Of a DNA stretch of 64,000 nt, positions 1 through 11,769 are shown piece by piece. Position 1 is the stretch's first letter, and every line of letters starts with the position of its first letter. The translations under genes and the position numbers were made by a program. The notes beneath the pieces are model-generated. The model did not search any database, had not been told where the DNA came from, and worked only from the letters and a program-made list of their open reading frames with translations. The DNA comes from Ancistrus triradiatus (taxonomy: Eukaryota; Chordata; Actinopteri; Siluriformes; Loricariidae), in the NCBI GenBank assembly GCA_025084515.1, contig JAJAGP010000351.1, forward strand, positions 360,421 to 424,420. The letters run 5' to 3'.

Positions 1-2
1 AC

Positions 3-193
3 CTCAGAGAGCGTGCCACAGTACGAACGGTTCTTTGGTGTGAGGTCAGGAATGGTAAAGCGGTAGAAGCCAGGAGTATTTACACCCATGTAGCACATCC
101 CTCCCAAAGACAACTGCCCTATTTCCCACCCATATGGGCACTCGGGCACATTTGCAATGATGGCATTTGGGAAACAGGAAACCATAACATAAT
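3..193 (-). CDS. tectb: tectb coding exon 2
   Basis: This is a 191-bp exon with an acceptor (CAG at 194-196 on the minus strand) and a donor GT at positions 2-1. It is open throughout in the phase set by exon 1. It encodes the Cys-rich N-terminal part of the mature protein, up to the Ser-Glu that follows the SYCG motif. Confidence 0.93.
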
Positions 194-359
194 CTGAAAA
201 ACAGTAATGCACAGGGTGGCAATATTGTCAGCAGATCCACAGTACAGCATTCTTCTAAAACAAGTTCTTAGGAAAAGTTGTTGATGATTTACCAGCTTTT
301 TGTGGATTGCAAGCCCATGCCATTGGGAGAAGAAAGAGTAGTGCACAAAGAGTAGACAT
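3..359 (-). CDS. tectb: Beta-tectorin, 5' coding part (two exons; continues off the left edge)
   Basis: Beta-tectorin is a secreted ZP-domain glycoprotein of the tectorial and otolithic membranes of the inner ear. Two coding exons are visible on the minus strand, separated by a 99-bp GT-AG intron (194-292). The first gives a signal peptide (Met-Ser-Thr, a Leu-rich core, Ala-Trp-Ala) followed by Cys-Asn-Pro-Gln-Lys-Ala. The second begins Asp-Tyr-Val and carries the family-specific stretch ECPYGWEIGQLSLGG, then FTIPDLTPKNRSYCG, which includes an Asn-Arg-Ser glycosylation site. Splice phases join exactly (G|AT giving Asp) and the second exon ends in phase 0 at a GT on the window edge. This matches the N-terminus of vertebrate beta-tectorin (from memory of the family). 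Most of the protein, with the main ZP domain and GPI signal, lies outside the window. The start is the only Met ahead of a signal peptide. The gene lies divergently to gpam, as in mammals. Confidence 0.93.
293..359 (-). CDS. tectb: tectb coding exon 1 (signal peptide)
   Basis: ATG is at 359-357. Twenty-two codons plus one base encode a signal peptide and the first mature residues. The donor GTAAAT follows at 292. A CAG preceded by a pyrimidine tract at 368-370 suggests that the exon itself begins at 367, with an upstream non-coding exon. Confidence 0.9.
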
Positions 360-598
360 TTCCTACACTGCAAAGAAAAATGTAAAGACATGTTAATGAT
401 CATTCCCAAATACAAAACCATAAAATCTACTATTATGATTAACACAAGATACTACTTTAAAAGTTGAAGAGTACCATATCAGTGCTGGGTTGTGGAGGAA
501 AGTTTCTTGGTTTCTACCCAACTATCATGCTCTCGCTGTAATAACTGGTGACTGAGCACAGGTTCAGTTAGAGCTCACCTATGCCAGAAAAGGGGCCG

Positions 599-605
599 TT
601 TTATA
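599..605 (-). promoter_or_regulatory. Possible TATA box upstream of tectb
   Basis: The minus strand reads AAGTATAAAACGGCC about 240 bp upstream of the tectb start codon. The position suits a core promoter with a transcription start near 570. Only the motif supports this, and no transcript start can be seen. Confidence 0.3.
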
Positions 606-1174
606 CTTCTACAAGCAGACATTAACCTCCCTTTCTTCGTCCGTCTGTCAGTCTGATGAGACCATTTGGCGATAGCATTGTAAACACAACACAAAAGCTT
701 TCTGTGCTTTCCTGACATTGACTTTTAAATTAACAGCCTCTCAGGGGAAGACCATTTGCTCTGCATCATTTCTTCCATTCTGCTTGTAGTACCTGACATT
801 AAGCAAATCATATCATAACACACAATTACCAAATAACATATTCAGTAATGAAATCAGTAATCATCTTGAAATCATTGCTTATTTCTGAACTTCACAGTCT
901 GGCATTAATTCAGAGATCTAGGGAATGATGGACCCTCATTGTGTTACATAATGGCTTCCAGTCAAACTAAGGAACAGGTGCATTAGTGCGGGTTACCTAA
1001 CACAACCTACCCACTCCAGTGTTGTGTTGTGCAGTGAAATTTAAAGGGAATAGTGGCATCAATGTCATTCGTATTCAGCTTCAGGGAATGCGGGTAATTA
1101 TGGAAAGCATTAGAAGTCCTCTTCAGTCATACAGATGAGTTGGACTAAGTAACGCTGAGATGAATAGAATCCTT
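606..1174. other. Intergenic DNA, nothing recognised
   Basis: This is unique-looking AT-rich DNA upstream of tectb. No coding exon, repeat or RNA gene could be recognised on either strand. Confidence 0.5.
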
Positions 1175-1307
1175 ACAATTGGTACAGTCTTACAATCCAA
1201 GCAATTGTGGGTTAAGGGTCTTGCTCAAAGACCCAAGAGATGGGATTTGAACCCTGGACCTTCTGGTCCAGAGTCCAGTATCTTTAACCACTAGGCTACC
1301 ACAGTCC
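1175..1307 (-). repeat. V-SINE, tRNA-derived head, minus strand
   Basis: On the minus strand it shows the tRNA-like start GTGGTAGCCTAGTGGTTAA, a B-box-like GGTTCAAATCC and the body ACCCTTAACCCACAATTG. The same family recurs at 15712, 28125, 39600, 49735, 51250 and 60080. Confidence 0.75.
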
Positions 1308-1317
1308 ATAAAGAACG

Positions 1318-1398
1318 TTGAGCGATGGCACAGCGTGGAATCGAACTCTGATTGCTGGCGTCAGAGTCCATGACTTTAACCACAGGTCTACCGAGAGA
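1318..1398 (-). repeat. Second tRNA-like SINE head
   Basis: The minus strand reads GGTAGACCTGTGGTTAA, followed 35 bases later by GTTCGATTCC, spaced like the A and B boxes of a tRNA. The acceptor arm does not pair, so it is a SINE head or tRNA relic and not a tRNA gene. Confidence 0.45.
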
Positions 1399-1761
1399 TA
1401 TTTAAATAGTTTTTTTAAGGAACAGTGAGTACATTTGTCTCATAGCTGCTCAGGCATCATTAGTATTGAGCATCATGTGTGTATTTTGGTTTTTGCCTTA
1501 GTTCTACAGTGTTTTGTGATGATTATAATGTGACCATAGGTTTAAACAAGGTGCTAAATTGATGCAGCAGTGTTTGCAAACTCCATCCTGCAAAACCTTC
1601 ATATATATTTTGTATCTGTCAAGTGTGGTTGAAAAAACAGAGACAATGACAGCTGTATTTGCAGGTGGTGAGACTATACTGCCATTAAGTGGAGAAAAGC
1701 TACAAAGGATCACTTAGGATAAAAGCACCCGATAAAGGCATCCTGACAATATCATTATTAG

Positions 1762-2046
1762 GAACAGTGGTGCAGTGGTTAGCACTGCCGCCTCATAGCT
1801 CTGAGGTCCCCGGTTCAATCCTGACCCTGGGCTCTGCCTGTTTGGAGTCTGCATGTCCTCCCTGTGTCTGCATTTACTCTGGGTACTCTGGTTTCCTCCC
1901 ACATTCAAAAATACACATGTGTTAAGTTAATTGGTGTTTCCAAAGTGCCCTTAGTATGTGAGTGTGTGTGTCTTATGATGGATGGGTGCTCTGTCTAGGG
2001 TTGTACCTGGCTTGTGCCCTGTGCTGCTGGCTAGGCAAGGCTTCCC
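1762..2046 (+). repeat. Interspersed repeat of the 'gcagtggttagcactg' type
   Basis: It begins with a tRNA-like GTGGTTAGCACTGCCG and CCGGTTCAATCC. It continues into a body with 'tttcctcccacattc' and 'ttaattggtg' that is shared with 29215, 36245, 48505, 52685 and, inverted, 31040 and 61695. This is typical of a fish SINE or LINE tail family. Confidence 0.6.
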
Positions 2047-2069
2047 TGCAACCCAGACTATAGTACTAA

Positions 2070-2484
2070 TATAGTACTGTGCAAACGACTTAAGCCACCA
2101 TTAGATTTGTTGTTTTAGCAATGGTATAATGATCATATATAATGTATTGTCAACTATTGGACCCAAAAAATGGCATCTTTGTGAGCTTTAGCATATCTTA
2201 GCCTTTTCACCCTATTCCTCTTCCTAAAAGTGATTATGCCAAATGCTGCTATTGCTCAAGTGTATTGGGAGGTTACAATAAAAACTTGCCTCTGTAGCCT
2301 ATAGAAGCTGTTTTTAAAATTTTTTTTTAGTTTTTTAATACTGCATACAAATTTCCTGTGTTTTCTGGTCGTATTCTAATAAAGAGATGGAGAAATAATT
2401 ATATATGTTCATTATACCATTGCTAAAACAACAAAAGTAATGGTGGTGGCATGGCGGCCTAAGACTTTTGCTCAGTACTCTATG
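2070..2484 (+). mobile_element. Fold-back MITE, 'agtactgtgcaaa' family
   Basis: The left end (TAGTACTGTGCAAACGACTT) is the inverse of the right end (AAGACTTTTGCTCAGTACT). Related copies lie at 43173-43905 and 60583-61015. No transposase is encoded, so it is non-autonomous and probably Tc1-related. Confidence 0.6.
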
Positions 2485-2489
2485 GCTCA

Positions 2490-3258
2490 CAAAAGTTAGT
2501 ATATACATTTTGAATATATCGAAATGGAAATGATACAAAAATTATGCAGATGAGATACTATTAAAGTCTTGAAAAAAACTTGTCAAACTTGTTTGTTGTT
2601 CATTATAATTTGCAGTAATATGTTACGTATATATTACATATATAATAATTTACAGTAAGTTTGTTGTTACGGTCATGTCAACTTTATTATTAGTATTTTT
2701 TTAAATAATCAGATTTCATTTTATCTACATGTTGCTGCTGAATGAAAATGTGTAACCCCAAACCAGCACTGCTGGGAAAGAGGATAGTTTGGTGAACATG
2801 TGCGGCTCTCCTCCATGGTAATGAACCTAGGCAAAGAGTACATTTGCAAATGGTTACAAAGGCATTAGCATGAGAAAGGAGAGAGGCACTTTGGCAGATA
2901 CAAATCAACTCAGGGAACTCAGGGACAGCTCAGCTAGCATTACAGCTCATATCAAAACGAAGAACTGAGTTCCAGGGTTTCAGGCTAGCAGGCGGTTTTA
3001 CCATGTTATGTAAAATAGCACAATGTTATGGAATTAAAATATATCATTTTGATAATAGGTGCATGATTAGTCTATTTTAATATGGTATAAGTCTATTTTG
3101 TGAATAAGGTATAAAAAAACTATTAGATATCAATTCCAGACTAAAAAATATGACTAATGTTCTTACTGTTAAAATATTACTGAGAAATGTACATGTAATT
3201 GCCTTCATTCTTACTTTTGTATTTTTGCAGAAATGTTTGCCAAACCTTTGGCAACATA
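2490..3258. other. Intergenic DNA, nothing recognised
   Basis: This is AT-rich DNA with no exon or repeat family that I could identify. Confidence 0.4.
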
Positions 3259-4735
3259 CAGTGGTGCTTAAAAGTTTGTGAACCCTTTAGAATTTTCTAC
3301 ATAAATATGATCTAATACAACATCAGATTTTCACACAAGTCCTAAAAGTAAATAAAGAGAACCCAGTTAAACAAATGAGACAAATATTATACTTGCTCAT
3401 TTATTTATTGAGGAAAATGATCCAATATTACATATTAGTGAGTGGCAAAAGTATGTGAACCATTAGGATTATAAGTTCATTTGAAAGGGAAACTAGAGTC
3501 AGGTGTTTTCAATCAATGGGATGACAATCAGGTGTGAGGGGGCACCCTGTTTTATTTAAAGAACAGGGATCTATCAAAGTCTGCTCTTCACAACACACGA
3601 TTGTGGAAGTGTATCATGGCACGAACAAAGCAGATTTCTGAGAACCTCAAGAGTTGTTGATGCTCATCAAGCTAGAAAAGGTTACAAAACCATCTCCAAA
3701 GAGTTTGGACTCCACCAATCCACAGGCAGACAGATTATGTACAAATGGAGGAAATTTAAGACCATTGTTACCCTCCCCAGGAGTGGTCGACCAACAAAGA
3801 TCACTCCAAGAACAAGGCGTGTAATAGTTGGCGAAGTCACAAAGGACCCCAGTGTAACTTCTAAGCAACTGAAGGCCTCTCTCACATTGGCTAATGCTAA
3901 TGTTCATGAGTCCACCATCAGAAGAACACTGAACAACAATGGTGTGCATGGCAGGGTTGCAAGGAGAAAGCCACTGCTCTCCAAAAAGAACATTGCTGCT
4001 CGTCTGCAGTTTGCTAAAGATCACGTGGACAAGCCAGAAGGCTATTGGAAGAATGTTTTGTGGACGGATGAGACCAAAATAGAACTTTTTGGTTTATTAA
4101 AAGAAAAGCATTTGTGTTTTGAATAAGAAAGGAAAACACTGCCATCCCAGCATAAGAGAACCTTATCCCATCTGTGAAACATGGTGGTGGTTGTATCATG
4201 ATTTTGGGAGACTGTTTTGCTGCAAGCTGGGGCAGGACGGCTTGCTATCATTGATGGAACAATGAATTCTGAATGATATCAGAGAATTTCTTAATGGAAA
4301 ATGTCAGGACATCTGTCCATGAACTGAATCTCAAAGGAAAAAAAAAAAGGGTGGGTCATGCTGCAAGACACACAAGTCTCCGTCTCTACCAAAGAGTGGT
4401 GTTAAAGAAGAATAAAGGTAATGTTTTTTTGGAATGGCCAAGTCAAATATTGACCTTAATCAATCAATCAAAAACTTGTGGAAGAACCTGAAATGAGCAG
4501 TTTAATGTGAGGAAACCCACCAAACATCCCAGAGCTTGAAGCGGTTTCTGTATGGATTAATATGGGCTAAAATTCCTCCAAGCCGGTGTTGCAGGACTGA
4601 TCGACAGTTACAGGGAAACGTTCTCTTTATCTACTTTTACGACTTGTGTGAAAATCAGATGATGTTTTTAGGTCATATTTATTCCGAAATATAGAAAATT
4701 ATTCTAAAGGGTTCACAAACTTTCAAGCACCACTG
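3259..4735 (+). mobile_element. Tc1-like transposon, near full length, inactive
   Basis: The ends are long inverted repeats that begin CAGTGGTGCTTAAAAGTTTG and finish with the inverse at 4716-4735. Between them is a decayed transposase. A start near 3616 (Met-Ala-Arg-Thr-Lys) runs into a stop, then an open stretch at 3737-4126 carries the paired helix-turn-helix region and the first catalytic Asp in WTDETK (4061-4078). The reading frame is lost afterwards. Length (about 1.48 kb) and layout are those of fish Tc1/mariner elements. Degraded relatives lie at 10945, 38113, 50527 and 55513. Confidence 0.85.
3737..4126 (+). pseudogene. Tc1-like transposase fragment
   Basis: An open stretch of 129 codons encodes the second HTH, the Arg-Lys rich linker and the first aspartate of the DDE triad. 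It ends early, and the second D and the E lie in other frames. Stops before and after show that it is a dead copy. Confidence 0.8.
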
Positions 4736-5055
4736 TCTTATGAGAGAGCATGTTTAGCAATTTAGTAAAATGCAATTTAGAGGATATTTAAGGCTACACT
4801 AGTGTGCTGATCAGGACAAGCAGTCGAATAAAAAATGTGCTATTGTAATTGTATGTTCACTACATTAGGGTCCCTATGTGGACCACCCAGCTAGCATATT
4901 TAGCCTAGTTTTATCCACAGAGCCAAGCCACACCAACTGCAAAGAGGTGAGTCCACAGTCAAGCAATAAAGCCAACGCAACCTCTACTGACAAAGCATGT
5001 AGAATGTGGCACTGTCATCACTCTACTAGGAGCTGCCCTATTCAACTGTAATGCT

Positions 5056-5058
<3 letters not shown>

Positions 5059-5126
<68 letters not shown>
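5059..5126. repeat. (TA)n microsatellite
   Basis: A run of about 34 TA units, trailing into CA-rich sequence. Confidence 0.95.
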
Positions 5127-5135
<9 letters not shown>

Positions 5136-5149
5136 ACACATATAAATAC

Positions 5150-5505
5150 ATGCACTGATGTGGGGGTGGTGTGTTAGTGTGTGTTGTACTGGTATGTTTG
5201 GATCAGACACAGCAGTGCTGCTGGAGTAGCTCATCTGTTGTTGCACAGTATTTTTCAGTCATCCTACAATCCTTCATGAGTGCTTGCAGGATGCGGCCGA
5301 CAGGATGCTGGTAGCCGGACATTTTTGGTTGATGGATTATTTTCAGTCCTCTGCTGTGTCTGATCCACTCAAACCAGCACAACACACACTAACACACCAA
5401 CATCACATCAGTGTCACTGCAGTGCTGGAACTAACAAAATGTAGAGAAACGAATGGACTACAGTCCGGTGTACCTAATAAAGTGATCGGCGAGTGTACCT
5501 CATCA
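5150..5505. repeat. MITE-like repeat with 'cagcagtgctgctgg' core
   Basis: It contains internal inverted copies of the GGATCAGACACAGCAGTG / CTGCTGTGTCTGATCC pair and ends in GTACCTAATAAAGTGATC, an end type common in fish DNA transposons. A related fold-back lies at 6634-6865. Confidence 0.5.
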
Positions 5506-5679
5506 AGCTGAATCTGCTGCACCTACCCCAGCAAGACAGAGCTGGTGTGCAATCCTGTAGACCCCATATCAATCAAGAATTCTTGGATTGTACCCTCTGC
5601 AAATTTAAGAAACCTCAGATAAGATCCAGATAGCTTGCTTTAGTTATCTGCTTATGTTGCTAACCTGACTTGTTCATTC

Positions 5680-6545
5680 AGGAAACTCTTCAACAGCATT
5701 ACATGATGTCAACCAAGGGGTCAACAGACCCACTTTACTGAAATATATATTGAGGTCACGAACAGATGGCCAGACATTGTCCTTTAGGATTTTTTGGTAG
5801 ACAGCAGAATTCATAGTTCCATTTATCACAGCAAATCTTCCAGGTCCTGAAGCAGCAAAACAGCCCCAGACCATCACACTACCACCACCATATTTTACTG
5901 TTGGTATAATGTTCTTTTTCTGAAATGCTCTGTAATGGGACACACACCTTCCAAAGGGTTCAACTTTTGTCTCGTCAGTCCACAGAATGTCTTCCCAAAA
6001 ATCCTTGGGGATCATCAAGATGTGTTCTGGAAAAATTGAGACCAGCTTTAATGTTCTTTTTGCTCAGCAGTGGTTTTCGTCTTGGAACTCTGCCTTGCAG
6101 GCCATTTTTGCCCAGTCTCTTTCTTATGGTGGAGGCATGAACACTGACCTTAACTGAGGAAAGTGAGGCCTGCAGTTCTTTGGATGTTGTTGTGGGGTCT
6201 TTTGTGACCTCTTGGATGATTCATCTCTGTGCTCTTGGGGTAATGTTGGTCAGCCAGCCACTCCCTTGGAAGGTTCACCACTGTTCCATGTCTTCGCCAC
6301 TGTGGATAATGGCCCTCACTGTGGTTCACTGGAGTTCCAAAGCTTTAGAAATGGCTTTATAACCCTTTCCAGACTGATAGATCTCAATTACTTTCTTTCT
6401 CAATTGTTCCTGAATTTTTTTTGGATCTCAGCATGATGTGTAGCTTTTAAGGATCTTTTGGTGTACTTCACTTTGTCAGGCAGGTCCTATTTAAGATAGG
6501 TTCTGTGTATAGCTAAGCCCTGCAAAATCCCCTATTGTCACATTA
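5680..6545 (-). mobile_element. Tc1-like transposon remnant, minus strand
   Basis: Minus-strand peptides show WTDETKVEPFG, GGGSVMVWGCFAASGPG and a basic HTH linker, all typical of Tc1 transposases, spread over shifted frames. The 3' catalytic part and clear terminal repeats are missing. It is a different subfamily from the 3259 element. Confidence 0.8.
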
Positions 6546-6633
6546 CACCATGAAAATGTCATATTTTTAAAGATTTCCCAACTGTATTTACTCATCATAA
6601 ACATTAAAAAGTGACCCCTCCCACACACACACA

Positions 6634-6865
6634 GCAGTGCTGCTGGAGTTTTATGAACACTGTGTATATTCACTCTATTAGACACATATCTACCTTATTG
6701 CTCCACCGTGTAGATGTACAGTCAGAAACTGTTCTGATCTGTTGTTGCACAGTTTGTGTAGTCATCCTCTAATCCTTCATCTTTACATTTTTGGTAGGTG
6801 GGCTATTTTCAGTCTAGCAGTGACACTGAAGTGTTTAAAAACTCCAGCAGCACTGCTGTCTACCC
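6634..6865. repeat. Short fold-back element
   Basis: AGCAGTGCTGCTGGAGTTTT at the left end is the inverse of AAAACTCCAGCAGCACTGCT at the right end. There is no coding content. Confidence 0.5.
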
Positions 6866-6900
6866 GCACAACACACTCTTAACACAGTATGACAGAGCAC

Positions 6901-7236
<336 letters not shown>

Positions 7237-8066
7237 GTAAGCGTGCAGTGTTTAGTCACGATCTGCTCCAGTGTTCATGCCACATTTCTGTTCCAGTGCT
7301 AGCAGGCTAGTGCATGTAGCAAGCAAGCAGGGGGCATCTCGTCATGAACCGGAGCTACTCTGGCATTACTATTATTTTAGCGCGAGTTATGATCGGCCTT
7401 CACACGGCTATAATTATTATAGCAGCAAATAGTCTTCTGTTATTAGGAGCTACTATAGGGAACGGAATTCAGTCTGACAGTGCACATCTCTCCTCGTGGG
7501 TTAACACGCACACACTGCCTGCTTGTGAGTGGATGTATGAATGTGTGTGGTTCTGTCTGTCTATCTATGTACATATAAGGAAGTGTCTGTTACCAGTTCT
7601 GTTCCCTTTAGGCTAATGGGGCTCTGTATGGTATGGAGATTGCAGAGGGTAATGAATTGGTGACCATTTTGTGTACAGCTCATAGCTAGGGGTTTTACAG
7701 GTGTCATGCAGCACATATACGATTGACAGCGTGAGAAATGGCATTAAAATGTTATAGATATTAACGTACAAGTCATTATATGTACTATTATTCGATATAC
7801 ACACACGTGCCACGATATGTTCTGTGGTATTGCATGTTATGCGATGTGGACTGTCACCATATTACATACTGCATTCAGCAATGGTATATGGGATACTGTA
7901 GTGTCCCAGTATTGACTAAATAGTCAAGATACCACACGTTTTTGTTTTTCTTTTCTTTACTATTTAAGATCAAATCTTATCTCACTGTAAAGCTGTGCCT
8001 TACCAGGGGCTGCCTCTCTCAATTCAATTCAATCCATCTCTCACTCTGTTCTGTAATATATACATA

Positions 8067-8070
<4 letters not shown>

Positions 8071-8109
<39 letters not shown>
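8071..8109. repeat. (TG)n microsatellite
   Basis: About 19 TG units. Confidence 0.9.
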
Positions 8110-8112
<3 letters not shown>

Positions 8113-8579
8113 AATATAATGTTGAATATAACAATGTAGAAAATTTGTGCAATGGCATAATCTAGTCCATCAAACAGAGTCATTGTAGATTCTTGTGCCC
8201 TCAGTGAGAAGGTTTTAACTTGATGATCAGTCAGATAGAGGAGGGTAGGGTGAGTTATTGCCCTCTATATATTGTTAATTAATTCAATAACTGAAATGTG
8301 CTATGACTGCAAATCTGGGCCCAAAACATCACAGTAGTGGTCAACTGATATGAGTTTTTCAATAGTCGATATTTAGAGAGCACAGTGGCCGATACATAAT
8401 GCTGATATTGCATATTTTTGCAACCTTTCAAACTATTATTAATAAAATGAGAGGCAAATTTGCTGAAATTTAAGTTATCAATCCACTGTCTGTTTACGCT
8501 GTCTTTTTAATGAATAACAAAATCAAAACCTACGACGAACAGTGGTTGTCAGGGCAAGACAGATGAGTGTGTATGTGTA

Positions 8580-8639
<60 letters not shown>

Positions 8640-8660
8640 TATAGATATATACATACACAC
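8580..8660. repeat. (TA)n/(TG)n microsatellite
   Basis: GT-rich sequence grades into about 22 TA units. It abuts the short second LTR copy that ends at 8561. Confidence 0.9.
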
Positions 8661-9965
8661 ACAAATTTACATAAGTATACACATAAGTTTGTCTAATGTG
8701 GCTGCATCTAAAGGGACATGGCTGATCTTTCACCTTCTCTATTAAGTACCTCAAATGATGTGATTGTTTCTGGTCTCATCTGAGCACGTCCTGAAAAAGA
8801 TACTTTACCACTAGCATGGCCAGAGTCATCGTCAGATAACAAGGATTCTGATCCATCTGAGTGGTCAGTATCAGTACCCCTGGCGATTGCAGCTAATTCT
8901 GGATACGAAATATTTGACGCAGGAAGATTTTCATCTCCTGTGTAACATGGCTGGTCTGGAGCTACAGGTGGAGGCTGGCACTGACGTTTTGGCTTCGATT
9001 TACATTTAGCATGTTATTGTTTGTGTAAACGTGATCGCTGAAGTTTCTCACATGTTCTCTGGGCATTTATGGTAGCTTCATGCTTTAGCTCTGCAATCTT
9101 TCCCTCAGCTCCTTTTAACTTTCCATCTATAGGTTTCAACTTGCATTCTCAGTATTGCTTAATAACAAAAAGGCATTCCTTAACTGAGTCGTGCTTGGGG
9201 CCATAACCTAAAGCTTTTTTAGACTCAGCAAGAGTTCATTCTTTATCAGCAGAGAAACCTTTAGATGAGAAGTATGGAGCTTTTTTTTTGCTCATTAATG
9301 TTTCTTGACTATATTATTGGTTAATGATTCAAAATCTGAATCAGTCCACTGAGGCATTTCAGTTCCTCCCTTAACTAACATGCTGTTTTATAGCTAAGAG
9401 GTTTCCAATAATCTTTACCAAGATTCTGAGCATTTTGGACTTTACTGGACATGGTGAGGAAACGGGGGAACAAAAGCAACCCTTACTTAACTGAAATTAC
9501 AACAGAAAAGCAACATTATCAGCAATAACACAGAATTTTCACAATTTTCAATTAGCAGGTTTAAATGCAGTAACAACAGTAACAAACAGACTTATTTTCC
9601 CTTCTGGAAACAACAAATTTCCTTACAAACATGCAACAAATCAGAGTTCTCTCGTTCGAAAAGAGGAAAATGGTTACAAACTCTGTAACAACATACACGT
9701 CTCTCGAGTCAGAGGGGATCCCAGTTACAAAGCTGCAGTAACGAACATGCGTATCTTTTATTTCAAATACAGAGGATAACAGTTACTTAATGTAGTAATT
9801 TGCACTTCCCTTGATTAGAGGATATCAGTTACGAAATGCAGTGCAACACAAAATACACAAAATAGACTTCTCCTTGTTCAATGAGAGGGTACCAGCTACA
9901 ACTCCAGCCAAAGTTTCTCTTTGGTTCTAAATGGCGTTTACTCACTGAGTAGGTTTCAGTCTGCC

Positions 9966-9983
9966 ATCCGGGTCACGGCACCA
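9966..9983 (-). other. tRNA-His primer-binding site
   Basis: The plus strand reads ATCCGGGTCACGGCACCA, i.e. a tRNA-His 3' end with its CCA and one mismatch to the form I recall. Confidence 0.65.
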
Positions 9984-9986
9984 AGT

Positions 9987-10430
9987 TGTTAGGAAAATTC
10001 AGCTTCTCAAGAGAACAGATCTTCAGCGTAGGAGTTTATTTACATACGCAGGATCAAGTATGGGTACAGCTGCGTAGCTCACCATTCTGATTTTATGTAC
10101 CCTACGTTTGGACAGAGAAGGGGGTAAGAGAAAGGGGAGATTAGAGATGTGATAGTCAGATGCTGGTGGATAGAGGGTTCATTTCAAATACAGAAAGGTG
10201 GTAGGGAGACAGGTGGTGGGGGTCGGGGGGGGGGGCGGGGTGCGTGGGGTGGGGGGGCGGTGGCGCGACAGGCGAGAGAGGGGATTGATGAGATGGGGAG
10301 GGATAGAGGGTCATTTCAATATACAGAAAGGTGTAGGGAGACAGGACAGGAAGCCAAGAGTTGTGGGTAACAGGGATTTTGGAAGTGTGAGAGACAGGAT
10401 GGGAAGAACAGTGGTTGTCAGGGCAAGACA
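9987..10430 (-). repeat. LTR of the retroelement
   Basis: It has TG...CA boundaries, a polyadenylation signal, and a tRNA-His type primer site immediately inside. A G-rich block on the plus strand (10200-10262) lies in its U3 part. Confidence 0.6.
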
Positions 10431-10499
10431 TGAACAGATTCAACGTCTGGGATACTAAATTAGGAGACTGATCACTTTTCAAACCCTGTTTATATTTTC

Positions 10500-10942
10500 A
10501 TTTTTTAAATTAATTTTCAGAACCGTTATCTTTTTTCTTATTACTTGAATGTTATATGTCGCAATGTGTAAATAAAGTTATTGTTTGTTATATTGTTTCT
10601 GTGAGCTCTGATGACAGCGGATATGACAGTGGATGAATGAATTATTGATTTCAGGCTGTAAAGCAGTGACTATTTCAAAGGGGTATTTTCTATAGGCGTT
10701 GTATTTGTTGCTAATATAGCCTTCACTTGCCTGGGAATCACTTCCATTCAGTCGAGGGAGCATTACGGATTTTATTCGCTGATGTTGGATGATAAGCCAG
10801 CCTGACGTTGGTAATCTGTTTCATTCTTTAGGTGCTGAAAGGGTGCAGGTGAATCAAGTTCTTCCACTTTGTACTCGGCAAACAGTTTCTTTATGCTTTC
10901 TGCAGGAACAGGGCAGAATGTTAAGTTAGTCTAGACAATTGT
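10500..10942. other. Intergenic DNA, nothing recognised
   Basis: No gene or repeat identified. Confidence 0.4.
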
Positions 10943-10944
10943 CA

Positions 10945-11769
10945 CAATTCACACAAGTCCTAAGATTGGATAAAGAGAACCCAGTTAAACAAATGAGACA
11001 AAAATATTATACTTGGTCATTTATTTATTGAGGAAAACGATCCAATATTACATATCAGTGAGTGGCAAAAGTATGTGAACCTCTAGGATTAGCAGTTAAT
11101 TTGAAGGTGAAATTGCAGTCAGGTGTTTTCAATCAATGAGATGACAATCAGGTGTGAGTGGGCACCCTGTTTTATTTAAAGAACAGGGATCTATCAAAGT
11201 CTGCTCTTCACAACACGTTTATGGAAGTGTATCATGGCACAAACAAAGGAGATTTCTGAGGACCTCAGAAAGAGTTATTGATGCTCATCGGGCTGGCGTG
11301 GGAACAGGTTACAAAACCATCTCTCTAAAAGAGTTTGGACTCCACCAATCCACAGTCAGACCGATTGGGTAACAAATGGAGGAAATTCAAGACCATTTTA
11401 GCCTCCCTAGGACGTGTGTCGACCAACAAAAGATCACTCCAAGAGCAAGGCGCGTTTGTTGTGTAATAGCTGGGCGATGTCACAAAGGGACCCCAGGATG
11501 ATAAAACTTTAAGCAACCTGAAGGCCCACTTTCACACCAGATACTGGGAAAGCAAAGGTTCACATACTTTTGCCAATCACTAATATGTAATATTGGATCA
11601 TTTTCCTCAATAAATAAATGACCAAGTATAATATTTTTGTCTCATTTGTTTAACTGGGTTCTCTTTATCTACTTTTAGGACTTGTGTGAAAATCTGATGA
11701 TGTTTTAGGTCATATTTATGCAGAAATATAGAAAATTCTAAAGGGTTCACAAACTTTCAAGCACCACTG
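10945..11769 (+). mobile_element. Tc1-like element, internally deleted
   Basis: This is the same family as the element at 3259. It lacks the outermost left end and about half of the transposase, jumping from the N-terminal coding part to the right inverted repeat, which ends CAAGCACCACTG. Numerous single-base differences make it non-coding. Confidence 0.8.

Larger units (their letters stand above)
8537..10430 (-). mobile_element. LTR retroelement, minus strand, degraded
   Basis: On the minus strand an LTR (10430 down to 9987, 444 bp) begins TGTCTTGCCC and ends CCTAACA. It contains an AATAAA signal near 10028 and is followed, after three bases, by an 18-base primer-binding site complementary to a tRNA-His 3' end (9983-9966, TGGTGCCGTGACCCGGAT). 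Internal sequence down to about 8735 has decayed gag-like coding with acidic, Ser-rich stretches broken by stops and shifts. No pol or env is seen. The first 25 bases of a second LTR appear at 8561-8537, after which similarity stops. It is an old, non-functional endogenous copy. Confidence 0.65.

Noticed and set aside
3737..4126. Functional transposase gene
   Set aside because: The frame lacks the second and third catalytic residues and has stops on both sides.
5058..5246. Open frames of alternating Tyr-Ile or Cys-Val (also 8530-8754, 25276-25524, 53738-54129)
   Set aside because: These are translations of TA and GT microsatellites, not genes.
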